The translations under genes and the position numbers were made by a program. Shown here piece after piece: positions 54,771-62,388 of a stretch of DNA of 64,000 nt. The DNA is from Gammaproteobacteria bacterium LSUCC0057 (lineage in GTDB: Bacteria > Pseudomonadota > Gammaproteobacteria > Pseudomonadales > Porticoccaceae): NCBI GenBank assembly GCA_004535795.1, contig SPIA01000002.1, positions 55,802 through 119,801 of the forward strand, in the 5' to 3' direction. The notes beneath the pieces were generated by a model. That model made no database searches. It was not told where the DNA came from and saw only the letters and a list, made by a program, of their open reading frames with translations. Numbering within the stretch: the stretch's first letter is position 1; each line of letters opens with the position of its first letter.

Positions 54771-55960
54771 AAAGCGATCGGTTGCTGGAAAAAAATGTCG
54801 CGATCACCGGGATAGGGCAATCTGAAGTGGGTCGCCCATCGGCAAAATCGGCGATGGCACTAACCATAGACGCCTGCAAGGAGGCGATCGCTGACGCTGG
54901 ACTGAGCCGTGACGACATCGATGGCGTCGCCGCTTGGCCCGGCGACAACAACAATGGCGACGCCTTTTCACCGGTGGGCCCCAACGCACTGATCGGCACA
55001 CTCGGCTTGAAGGTGAACTGGTTCGGTGGTGGCTATGAGGGCCCAGGCCCGATCGCCGGCATTATCAACGGCGCCATGGCCATCGCCGCAGGACTCTGCA
55101 ACCACGTCCTGGTGTTCCGCACCATTACCGAGTCGAGCCGACGTCAGGTAAACAAAAATGCCGGCGCGCTGAGCAACAAGACAGTGGGCCGCGACAGCAG
55201 TTTTTTTTGGCAGTGGTACACCCCGTTTAATGTCGTCTCAGGCATCAACTTGATGGCGATGTATGCACAGCGTCACTTCCACGAGTATGGCACCACCGAG
55301 CAGCAGCTGGCGCAAATAGCACTGACCTGCCGAGCCAATGCCGTACACAACGAGAAAGCCGTATTTAGAACGCCTCTGACCATGGCTGATTACCTCGACT
55401 CGCGCTTCATCTCGACGCCGTTGCGATTGCTCGACTGCGACGTCCACTGCGACGCCTCAACTGCGATTATTTTGTCGCGCAAAGAGGCCGCTCGCGACGG
55501 CCGCAACCCGCCGATCCGTATTGAAGCGATCGGTTCCGCGCTACACCAGCCGTGGTCGTGGGACCAGATCGACCTGACTGGCATGGCGGCAAAAGACAGT
55601 GCCAAAATGCTCTGGCAGCGCACCGACTACACACCCAAAGATGTCGGCAGCGCACAGCTCTATGATGGCTTTTCCATCCTAACACTGCTCTGGCTAGAGG
55701 CCTTGGGGCTCTGCGACAAGGGTCAAGGCGGCGCCTTTATCGAGGGCGGCCATCGCATTGCGCTCGACGGCCAACTACCGATAAACACCAATGGCGGCCA
55801 ACTTTCAGGGGGGCGTACCCACGGCCTTGGCTATGTTCATGAGGCTTGCTCGCAGCTGTGGGGGCGCGCCGCATTGCGCCAGACCCGGCCACATGATGTC
55901 GCTGTTGTCGCTGCCGGTGGCGGGCCTCTGGCTGGCTGCGTGCTGCTAGTCAAGGAGTAA
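54767..55960 (+). CDS. Thiolase-like (SCP-x/Ltp2-type) protein, probable retro-aldolase subunit
   Basis: A 397-residue thiolase-fold protein of the lipid-transfer/SCP-x group: AITGIGQSEVGRPSAKS, VFRTITESSRR, SAQLYDGFSILTLLW and NTNGGQLSGGRTHGLGYVHEA. The nucleophilic Cys expected near residue 93 is absent (YEGPGPIAG), and the second active-site Cys is Gly (YDG). Two conserved tyrosines, Tyr299 and Tyr356, occupy the active-site loops, as in Ltp2, the aldolase of steroid side-chain degradation that works with a DUF35 partner. With the overlapping DUF35 gene the likely reaction is retro-aldol cleavage of a 3-hydroxyacyl-CoA (inference). Confidence 0.82.
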   Translation: MKSDRLLEKNVAITGIGQSEVGRPSAKSAMALTIDACKEAIADAGLSRDDIDGVAAWPGDNNNGDAFSPVGPNALIGTLGLKVNWFGGGYEGPGPIAGIINGAMAIAAGLCNHVLVFRTITESSRRQVNKNAGALSNKTVGRDSSFFWQWYTPFNVVSGINLMAMYAQRHFHEYGTTEQQLAQIALTCRANAVHNEKAVFRTPLTMADYLDSRFISTPLRLLDCDVHCDASTAIILSRKEAARDGRNPPIRIEAIGSALHQPWSWDQIDLTGMAAKDSAKMLWQRTDYTPKDVGSAQLYDGFSILTLLWLEALGLCDKGQGGAFIEGGHRIALDGQLPINTNGGQLSGGRTHGLGYVHEACSQLWGRAALRQTRPHDVAVVAAGGGPLAGCVLLVKE

Positions 55961-56100
55961 CCTCAAAACCGATAACAACACCGCGGCCCGGCTGGCTGCC
56001 GGTTCATGCGCATCGGCAACCACCCCCTTAGCAGTACAGACAGCGCCCCACAGCAGCGCTGGGTGACAGGCTACTGGCCGCGCAGGGGCTAACTGCCAGC

Positions 56101-56140
56101 AAAAAAAAACCGCTACCGATCGCTCGGCAGCGGTTTTTTT
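56101..56140. terminator. Bidirectional intrinsic terminator
   Basis: A nine-A run, a long stem (AAACCGCT/AGCGGTTT continuing as CCGA/TCGG around TCGC), and a seven-T run. It serves both the thiolase-like gene (plus strand, ends 55960) and the TonB receptor gene (minus strand, ends 56153). The rest of the 192-bp gap shows nothing else. Confidence 0.88.
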
Positions 56141-56152
56141 ATTCGCCTGCAG

Positions 56153-58633
56153 TTAGAAGCTGTAACGCGCTTCTACACCCCACAGACGCGGCGCACCGTA
56201 GACGAAGCCGCCAACACCCAAACCGGTGGTAGAGGCACCGCTAGAGATCAGGTACTCCTCATCGGTCAGGTTGTTAACGAACAGCGAGAGATCGACGTTA
56301 CTGCCTTTGACGTTGCGCAAATCGGCGCGGAAGTTGGTCAGGCTGTAACCGGGGATCTCAATATCGCCTTTCACCGCTTCTGAGGTGTCGTAGTAGTTGA
56401 GGTTAACCACGAGCTCTTCAGCCAGATCACCCATCGGCAGTGCGTAGCGGATGTTGGCTTGAATGGTGTCGTCGACGAAGAACAAGAAGGGATCAGCACC
56501 CCCTCTAGCGACGATGCCCTGGATCAGTGGGTTGGCCTGAGTATCATAGGCTTTCACTTTTGCATCCTGGAAGGTGGCATTGAGGCTCAGCGTCAAGTGA
56601 TCGTTCGGCGCCAGCACCAGCTCGAGATCGACACCATCGACCTCAGTGTCGCCTACATTCAACACCAGTGCACCACCGGTGGGGTCGTTGCTGACATCGC
56701 AATCGCCATCGGGGGTACCCGAGGTCAGATCACCCGGAACACACCCACGACCAGTCGACACACCACCGCCAATGTCGCCCTGGGCATCGGTCACTTCAGC
56801 GGAGAAGTAGGTGATGTTGGTTCGCGCCAACACCCCGCCGCCCAGATCCCAATCGGCGCGCAAGCCGAGCTCGATGTCATCAACTGTCTCCGGTTCGAAG
56901 GTCTGATAGGGGACTAGCGCACCTTCGAAGACAGGCCCGTTGCCACCGCCAGCGCGGTAACCGTGGCGCGCCACCGCATAAGCGAAGATATTATCGGTCG
57001 CCTGCCAGTTAACCCCGAGGCTGTAGGTGGTTTCGTTAGAGCTTTTTTCAACCACACCAGAGTTGTTGACACCTTCGCCGGCGCGACACTGCGACTCCGA
57101 AATAACATCCATCGGTTCACCGCCGTCCAACGCCCTGGCGCCGGTGGCTACACAGGCCTCGAAATCATCCTCGGTGTAGCGCACGCCGAGCTCCAACGAC
57201 AGTGCGTCGGTCAGCGCGTACTCACCGTGGAAGAAGACCGCCTGCGATTCGTCGGTGAGGAACAGATATTGGCCGTTAGAGGGGCCAAAACCGACAGAGA
57301 CAGGTGCTGGCAGGCCAAAGTCTATGGCAGCCGAGAGAACGGTGGTACCGTTCATCTGACCGGCACCATCGGGTTCTAACTTGACATAGAACGCGCCGAC
57401 CAACCAGTCGAGCCGGTCGTCAAAGGCTGTGCCTCTGAGCTGCAGCTCGTTGCTCAACTGCTTGCTCTCATCTACCAGAGTTGCCTTGACCATGGTGATA
57501 TCACCCGACAATGCACCCGGCACCGAGGCTAAAAATGGATTGCTGAGCTCCAGCGAGCCGATCCCATCGATATTGGGCGCATAGGAAAGCTCAGTGGTTT
57601 GATAGCCAAAAATATTGACCAGCTGCAGCGACTCATTGAGATCAAACTCGGTGCGGTTGACCAGCGTCATGCGCTCGTTGCTCTCGCTCTGGTCAAAGTA
57701 GGGGGCGTTAACCCGTGGGCCGCGCTGCTCCGCCAAGGCGTACTCTTCGAGCATCTGCGCGGTCAGACCGAAGGCGCCCAAAGTCGGGTTGGCACCGACA
57801 ATGTTGTCGAGGGTGTCGACAAAGGCATCGGCGCTCAACGAGGTATTAAAGCCGTCGTTCTCACTCTCAAAGTGGTCGACAATTAACAGGTTTTTGAAGC
57901 GTTCCAGTTCGACCAGCAGTGACGCGCGGAAGCTCTGGGTATCGACGGCGTCCAAGTCACCACCCACACCGATATTCTTGGTGTAACCATCGCGCTGGTT
58001 GATATCGCCCGCCAAGCGCAGCGCTACTTTACCTTCTACCAAGGGCAGATTGATCGCCCCTTGGGCGCGAGTGAGGTTTTCATCGCCCAGGCTGCCGCTG
58101 AGGTAACCGCTCATTTCGTGCTCAGGAGCCTGCGGGCTGTAGAGGATGGCACCACCGGTGGTGTTGCGGCCGAACAGTGTGCCTTGCGGGCCTTTCAGCA
58201 CTTGAATGTTGGCCATATCAAATTGCGGTACAGCGCTACCCCAAGACGGCTGCGGCACCTCGGCAAAGTAGCTGACCACCGCAGGTGATGAAGTACCCAG
58301 CAAGCCCTTAGACTGGCCGCGAATGACATACACCGGGTTGTTTAGACCGCCACTGCCGGCAAAAAATACCCCCGGCACATTCTGCTGCAGGTCGGTAAAC
58401 GAGGTGATGTTAGCTTCGAGTAGCGCTTCATTATTGAGTGCGTTAACGCTGACCGGCGTCGACTGCAAGCTCTCTTCTTTACGACGCGCGCTGACGATAA
58501 TCTCTTCGAGAACATGAATCTCCGACTCTGCGGTTTGACTCTGCTGAGCAAAACCGACCGATGAGACCGTTGCCACGGCAGCCGCTAGCAAGCTAGTGGC
58601 AAGTGATTTTTTACTTTTAAGATTGGTAGACAT
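56153..58633 (-). CDS. TonB-dependent outer-membrane receptor
   Basis: An 826-residue receptor. It has a signal peptide (LLAAAVATVSSVGFAQ), a plug domain beginning LEEIIVSARRKEESLQSTPV and including VYVIRGQSKG and GPQGTLFGRNTTGGAI, a 22-strand barrel, and a C-terminal aromatic end (VEARYSF). In this setting it probably imports the cyclic substrate of the cluster rather than a siderophore; such receptors are typical of marine and sphingomonad aromatic gene clusters. Operator site E is upstream. Confidence 0.93.
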   Translation of the reverse strand: MSTNLKSKKSLATSLLAAAVATVSSVGFAQQSQTAESEIHVLEEIIVSARRKEESLQSTPVSVNALNNEALLEANITSFTDLQQNVPGVFFAGSGGLNNPVYVIRGQSKGLLGTSSPAVVSYFAEVPQPSWGSAVPQFDMANIQVLKGPQGTLFGRNTTGGAILYSPQAPEHEMSGYLSGSLGDENLTRAQGAINLPLVEGKVALRLAGDINQRDGYTKNIGVGGDLDAVDTQSFRASLLVELERFKNLLIVDHFESENDGFNTSLSADAFVDTLDNIVGANPTLGAFGLTAQMLEEYALAEQRGPRVNAPYFDQSESNERMTLVNRTEFDLNESLQLVNIFGYQTTELSYAPNIDGIGSLELSNPFLASVPGALSGDITMVKATLVDESKQLSNELQLRGTAFDDRLDWLVGAFYVKLEPDGAGQMNGTTVLSAAIDFGLPAPVSVGFGPSNGQYLFLTDESQAVFFHGEYALTDALSLELGVRYTEDDFEACVATGARALDGGEPMDVISESQCRAGEGVNNSGVVEKSSNETTYSLGVNWQATDNIFAYAVARHGYRAGGGNGPVFEGALVPYQTFEPETVDDIELGLRADWDLGGGVLARTNITYFSAEVTDAQGDIGGGVSTGRGCVPGDLTSGTPDGDCDVSNDPTGGALVLNVGDTEVDGVDLELVLAPNDHLTLSLNATFQDAKVKAYDTQANPLIQGIVARGGADPFLFFVDDTIQANIRYALPMGDLAEELVVNLNYYDTSEAVKGDIEIPGYSLTNFRADLRNVKGSNVDLSLFVNNLTDEEYLISSGASTTGLGVGGFVYGAPRLWGVEARYSF

Positions 58634-58804
58634 AGTGTTGTCTCTCCCGTTTATAGTTAGAGTTAACCACCTTCAAATGAGCAGAGCAGCTGCGCTGCCA
58701 AACCCGACCCTGTGCCGGCAACACCCCTTACTGAGCTGCCGGCCAAGATTTCTTGCTGCCACCCCTCCCTTGCCAAAAGAAGACAGGACATTGTGGCTGT
58801 AAAC

Positions 58805-58825
58805 GTTCAAATAAGCAGATTGAAC
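58805..58825. promoter_or_regulatory. Inverted repeat upstream of TonB receptor
   Basis: A perfect GTTCAA-N9-TTGAAC element lies just beside operator site E in the 482-bp gap between the TonB receptor (minus) and ferredoxin (plus) genes. It could be a second regulator site. Nothing else in that gap is clear to me. Confidence 0.45.
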
Positions 58826-58835
58826 AGGCAAAATA

Positions 58836-58860
58836 TAAACACAATTAAAAATAGTGTGCA
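58836..58860. promoter_or_regulatory. Shared cluster operator, site E
   Basis: TAAACA-N13-TGTGCA, 8 of 12 symmetric pairs, all invariant positions kept. It lies about 200 bp upstream of the TonB receptor start (minus) and 256 bp before the ferredoxin start (plus). Confidence 0.6.
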
Positions 58861-59115
58861 ACAAATATTTAATCTGCCCTGGCGACCAGTATTGCGTTGC
58901 CTTCATCACCAAATCTCGCCCGCCCAGCCCCATCATTTGCCGGCGAGTCAAACCTTAATGACCCAGCACCACCGCGCACAAAGTGACACATTTACTAATT
59001 CTGTGTAGTATCAATCAGATTGAGATAACAACTAAAACCGCTGCACAGTGCCGGCCTATGCTTAGCGCTGGCATCCAGCCGGCACCAACAGCAACACCCC
59101 GTGAGGAGATCGCAC

Positions 59116-59325
59116 ATGAGTAATGCCATTCACAAAATATCCATCGACGTAACTCTCTGTTGCGGCTATGGCATCTGCGCGCAGATGTGCCCGGAAGTCT
59201 ACAAACTCGATAGCGACGGTATCGTCTACATCGAAAGCGATACCGTGCCAGACGAACTGCTCGAGTCCGCCACTGAGGGCGCTGCCTGCTGCCCCGCTCA
59301 AGTGATACAAATTGAGAGTGTCTAA
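59116..59325 (+). CDS. [3Fe-4S]-type ferredoxin
   Basis: A 69-residue ferredoxin. The cluster ligands are in LCCGYGICAQMCPEVY and the distal CCPA. At the position of the second Cys of a CxxCxxC motif there is Tyr, as in the P450- and dioxygenase-linked [3Fe-4S] ferredoxins, although an extra Cys follows (MCP). It likely carries electrons from the reductase at 36923 to the Rieske oxygenase; no P450 gene is visible here. GAGGAGAT upstream fixes ATG 59116. Confidence 0.88.
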   Translation: MSNAIHKISIDVTLCCGYGICAQMCPEVYKLDSDGIVYIESDTVPDELLESATEGAACCPAQVIQIESV

Positions 59326-59348
59326 CCGCCCGCGGGGTGAGCACTGCG

Positions 59349-60107
59349 ATGACTGATCTCAGCGGAAAAATTGTACTGATCAGTGGCACTGGCGGCGGTC
59401 AGGGGCGCGCAGCAGCGCTGCGCTTTGCTCGCGACGGCGCCACAGTATTTGGTTGCGACCTCAATCTCCAAGGCCATCTCGAGACACAGCAGCTGTTGCA
59501 AGCCGAAGGGCTTGAAATGCACGGTGACAGCGCTGTCGATCTCGGCGATCCGCAGCAGTGTCAGCGCTGGATAGCCGCGGCAGTAGCGCAGTTTGGCCGC
59601 ATCGACGTACTCTACAACAATGCGTCTGCCACCCGCTTTGGACGGGTGGAGACATTTACCCTCGAGGATTGGCGTTATGTCATGCGCAATGAACTCGATC
59701 TGGTCTTCTACGCCACCAAATACGCCTGGCCTCACCTGACAAAACCTGGCGCGACTATTATCAATATCGCTTCGGTCGCCGCCTGGTGCGGCTCCACTAG
59801 CACCGGCAAAGCGGCGCACTCGGCCGCCAAAGCGGCGGTGGTGGCCTTCACCCGGCAACTTGCCGCTGAGGGTGCGAGCGAGGGCATTCGCGCTGTCAGC
59901 ATCAGTCCAGGCTTCATCAAGACACCTGGCACCGCCCCGTTTCTGGAGGACCCGCGCGCGCGCGATACATTGCTCTCAGGCATTCTGGCGCAGCGCCCGG
60001 GTGAGGCCGAGGAAGTCGCGGCATTGGCCGCATTTGTTGCTTCAAACGAGGCCACCTACATTAACGGCAGTGACCTAGTTATTGACGGTGGACTACTCGC
60101 CACTTAG
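59349..60107 (+). CDS. Short-chain dehydrogenase/reductase with His at the catalytic Tyr position
   Basis: A 252-residue SDR: SGTGGGQGRAAALRFA (cofactor), NNASATRF, NIASVAAW (Ser) and, at the YxxxK site, HSAAK: Tyr is His while Lys is kept. C-terminal NGSDLVIDGGL is normal. It lies 23 bp after the ferredoxin gene and 47 bp before the extradiol dioxygenase gene. It could be a dihydrodiol dehydrogenase or a non-classical SDR. Confidence 0.87.
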   Translation: MTDLSGKIVLISGTGGGQGRAAALRFARDGATVFGCDLNLQGHLETQQLLQAEGLEMHGDSAVDLGDPQQCQRWIAAAVAQFGRIDVLYNNASATRFGRVETFTLEDWRYVMRNELDLVFYATKYAWPHLTKPGATIINIASVAAWCGSTSTGKAAHSAAKAAVVAFTRQLAAEGASEGIRAVSISPGFIKTPGTAPFLEDPRARDTLLSGILAQRPGEAEEVAALAAFVASNEATYINGSDLVIDGGLLAT

Positions 60108-60154
60108 CGAAGCCTGCCAGCTTCAGCACCAAACGACTCTATTGGGAGAGACAG

Positions 60155-61096
60155 ATGAATTTGATCGGCATTGGTTACATGGGTTTTGAAACCGCCAATT
60201 TGGACGCTTGGCGCGATTACGGCCCGAACGTTATGGGCTTTGAAATCGCCGCCAGCCCGACTCAAGATGAGCACTCTCTCTACTTCAAAATGGACGACCG
60301 CCGCCATCGACTAGCCTTTCATCCGGGGGAGATCGACCGAGTCACGTATATTGGCTGGGAGGCCCGCAACCGCCTCGACTTTATCGAAGCACAGCAGATT
60401 CTAAACAGTCACGGCGTCGAATTTAGTGTTGGTGACGACACCCTGTGCGAGCAGCGCGGTGTCAAAGAGCTGATCCGCTTCCGCGATCCAGTCGGCTACC
60501 AGCATGAGATCTTCTACGCACAAAAATGGACCCCACGCTCTTTCCGCAGCGGACGACCGCACGGCGGTTTCATCTGCGACGACCGCGGCCTCGGCCATGT
60601 GGTGCTGATGACGCCAACTTTTACCGAAGAGCTGGAAACCTTTCTCATCGAGGTGATGGGAATGCAGTGGTATGGCTGGGGGGCGGGCAAGGGCAAGACA
60701 CAGTTCTTCCGCACCAAACTCAACAACCAGACCAGCCATGACATCGCCTTTGGCCACGCACCGGGGCGGATGGGCATCCAGCATATCGGCGTGTTTGTCG
60801 ACAGTGTGCGCGATGTCGGTGAGACCTACGATATCGTCTTAGAGCGAGAGTTAGATTTAATGATGACGCTCGGCCAGCATTCGCAGGATCCACACATCTC
60901 CTTCTACCATTTCAACCCGTCTGGCTTCGCCTTTGAATGCATCGCCGAGCTCGAGCCCTGGCAGGGTGACCCGTTTGAGCTCAATCCAGAAAAGATGAGC
61001 ACTTGGGGGCATAAAATAGTTGGGCCGATTGTCGGTCCGAGCGTTCGCCCCGCCGCCGAGGTCTATCCCGAGATATACACCGACGAGTCCGCCTGA
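60155..61096 (+). CDS. Extradiol ring-cleavage dioxygenase (type I, BphC/HsaC-like)
   Basis: A 313-residue VOC dioxygenase that opens a catechol-like ring at the meta position. The iron ligands His148 (GLGHVVLM), His210 (IQHIGVF) and Glu261 (FAFECIAE) are present, along with His195, His241 and Tyr251, which line up with the known active-site residues of biphenyl-2,3-diol dioxygenase (His146, His195, His210, His241, Tyr250, Glu260). With the Rieske oxygenase it forms the core hydroxylation and cleavage steps of an aromatic pathway. Confidence 0.94.
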   Translation: MNLIGIGYMGFETANLDAWRDYGPNVMGFEIAASPTQDEHSLYFKMDDRRHRLAFHPGEIDRVTYIGWEARNRLDFIEAQQILNSHGVEFSVGDDTLCEQRGVKELIRFRDPVGYQHEIFYAQKWTPRSFRSGRPHGGFICDDRGLGHVVLMTPTFTEELETFLIEVMGMQWYGWGAGKGKTQFFRTKLNNQTSHDIAFGHAPGRMGIQHIGVFVDSVRDVGETYDIVLERELDLMMTLGQHSQDPHISFYHFNPSGFAFECIAELEPWQGDPFELNPEKMSTWGHKIVGPIVGPSVRPAAEVYPEIYTDESA

Positions 61097-61124
61097 CTCA
61101 GCGCCACTGGCCGCACCAGCGCGG

Positions 61125-62381
61125 CTATTCGGGCGGTGTGCCGTGACTAAATTGCGGCACCCGCCCGAGCGCGAGCAGCAGCAGCGAGCCCGCCGCGGTA
61201 CTCACCAAGCAGTAGACCAGTAGCCACTGATAACCACCACTCCAGGCATATAACGCGGCAAACAGCAGCGGCGCAGCAGCAGAGGCGACGGTTATTAAGC
61301 CCTGATGGAAGCCAAATAGCCGGGTGTAATCTCCAATCCCAAAATATTTCGCTATCAAAAACGCGGCGATGTCGAACTCCGCCCCGGCACCGAGGCCAAA
61401 CAGCGCCACCGCTACCGCGAGCATCACCACATCTTGACTGCCGAAAAGAAAAATAAGGTAGCCGATCACCGGCAGGAATAGGCTGACACTGGCGATCAAC
61501 GGTGGCCAAAAGCGGTCCAGCAAATATCCCACCACCAACCGCCCGGCAATCAGTGACAAGCCAAAAAAACCGAAAATCGCCGCCGCCTCAGCAGCCGAAA
61601 AACCTCTGTCGAGCAACATCGGAATGGTGTTGGTGACGATCCCGACAATCGCCGAAACCACCAGCGCCAGCGATAGATTACAGAGCCAGAAACGGCTTGA
61701 TAGCAGCCCCTGGCGGAAACTGAGCCCGCCGCCAACCATCTCGGGCTGCTGACTCTCGCTGCGACTCAGTGGCGCCGCTTCAGGCAGCTGAAACCAGATT
61801 AAAGCCACGGCCATTACCGCTAGGTTTAATAGCGCCAAACCGACGAACACCCCGGGCCAGGAGTAGTGCGCGACCGTCCAGGTCATTAGCTGCGGCACCA
61901 GCGCCGCGGTGATGCCCGTTCCAGACAAGCCCACCGCCAGCGCCAAGCCGCGGTTGTAGACAAACCACGAGACGATCAGCTGCGTCCAGGTGGTAGCCAA
62001 GGCGCCCATTCCTATTATCGGCAGCAATGCGAAGACGACGTAGAGTCTCCACACTGAGCCACCCAGCCACGCAATACAGCTCAGATAGCCGACCGCCATT
62101 AACAGCAACGAGCCGATCGTCACCCGCTTGGCACCAAAGCGAATATTGAGCCAACCGACCGCTTGCAAGCCGACCACGGCACCACCGTAAAGAAAGGTTA
62201 TCGCAGCTTGCTGATCGCTGCGCTGCCAACCAAAGGCCTGTTCAAAAGGGCCGACTAGCGCGCCAAAGCCGTAGAGCAGTACCGCATTGATACTGATCGC
62301 TATGCCCATCACCGCCAGTAGCAAAATTCGCCAGCCGCGCACGAACTCTGCTAGCTGTGGAAATTTCACAGCCGTTGCCAT
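61125..62381 (-). CDS. MFS transporter
   Basis: A 418-residue protein with 12 predicted helices: MGIAISINAVLLYGFGALVG (helix 1), RLVVGYLLDRFWPPLIASVS (mid-loop), ALFGLGAGAEFDIAAFLIAKY. It resembles monocarboxylate/aromatic acid-type MFS carriers and could import an aromatic or cyclic acid. ATG 62381 is chosen; an ATG at 62402 overlapping the preceding flavoprotein stop is possible. Convergent with the extradiol dioxygenase gene. Confidence 0.87.
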   Translation of the reverse strand: MATAVKFPQLAEFVRGWRILLLAVMGIAISINAVLLYGFGALVGPFEQAFGWQRSDQQAAITFLYGGAVVGLQAVGWLNIRFGAKRVTIGSLLLMAVGYLSCIAWLGGSVWRLYVVFALLPIIGMGALATTWTQLIVSWFVYNRGLALAVGLSGTGITAALVPQLMTWTVAHYSWPGVFVGLALLNLAVMAVALIWFQLPEAAPLSRSESQQPEMVGGGLSFRQGLLSSRFWLCNLSLALVVSAIVGIVTNTIPMLLDRGFSAAEAAAIFGFFGLSLIAGRLVVGYLLDRFWPPLIASVSLFLPVIGYLIFLFGSQDVVMLAVAVALFGLGAGAEFDIAAFLIAKYFGIGDYTRLFGFHQGLITVASAAAPLLFAALYAWSGGYQWLLVYCLVSTAAGSLLLLALGRVPQFSHGTPPE

Positions 62382-62388
62382 CCCAGGG

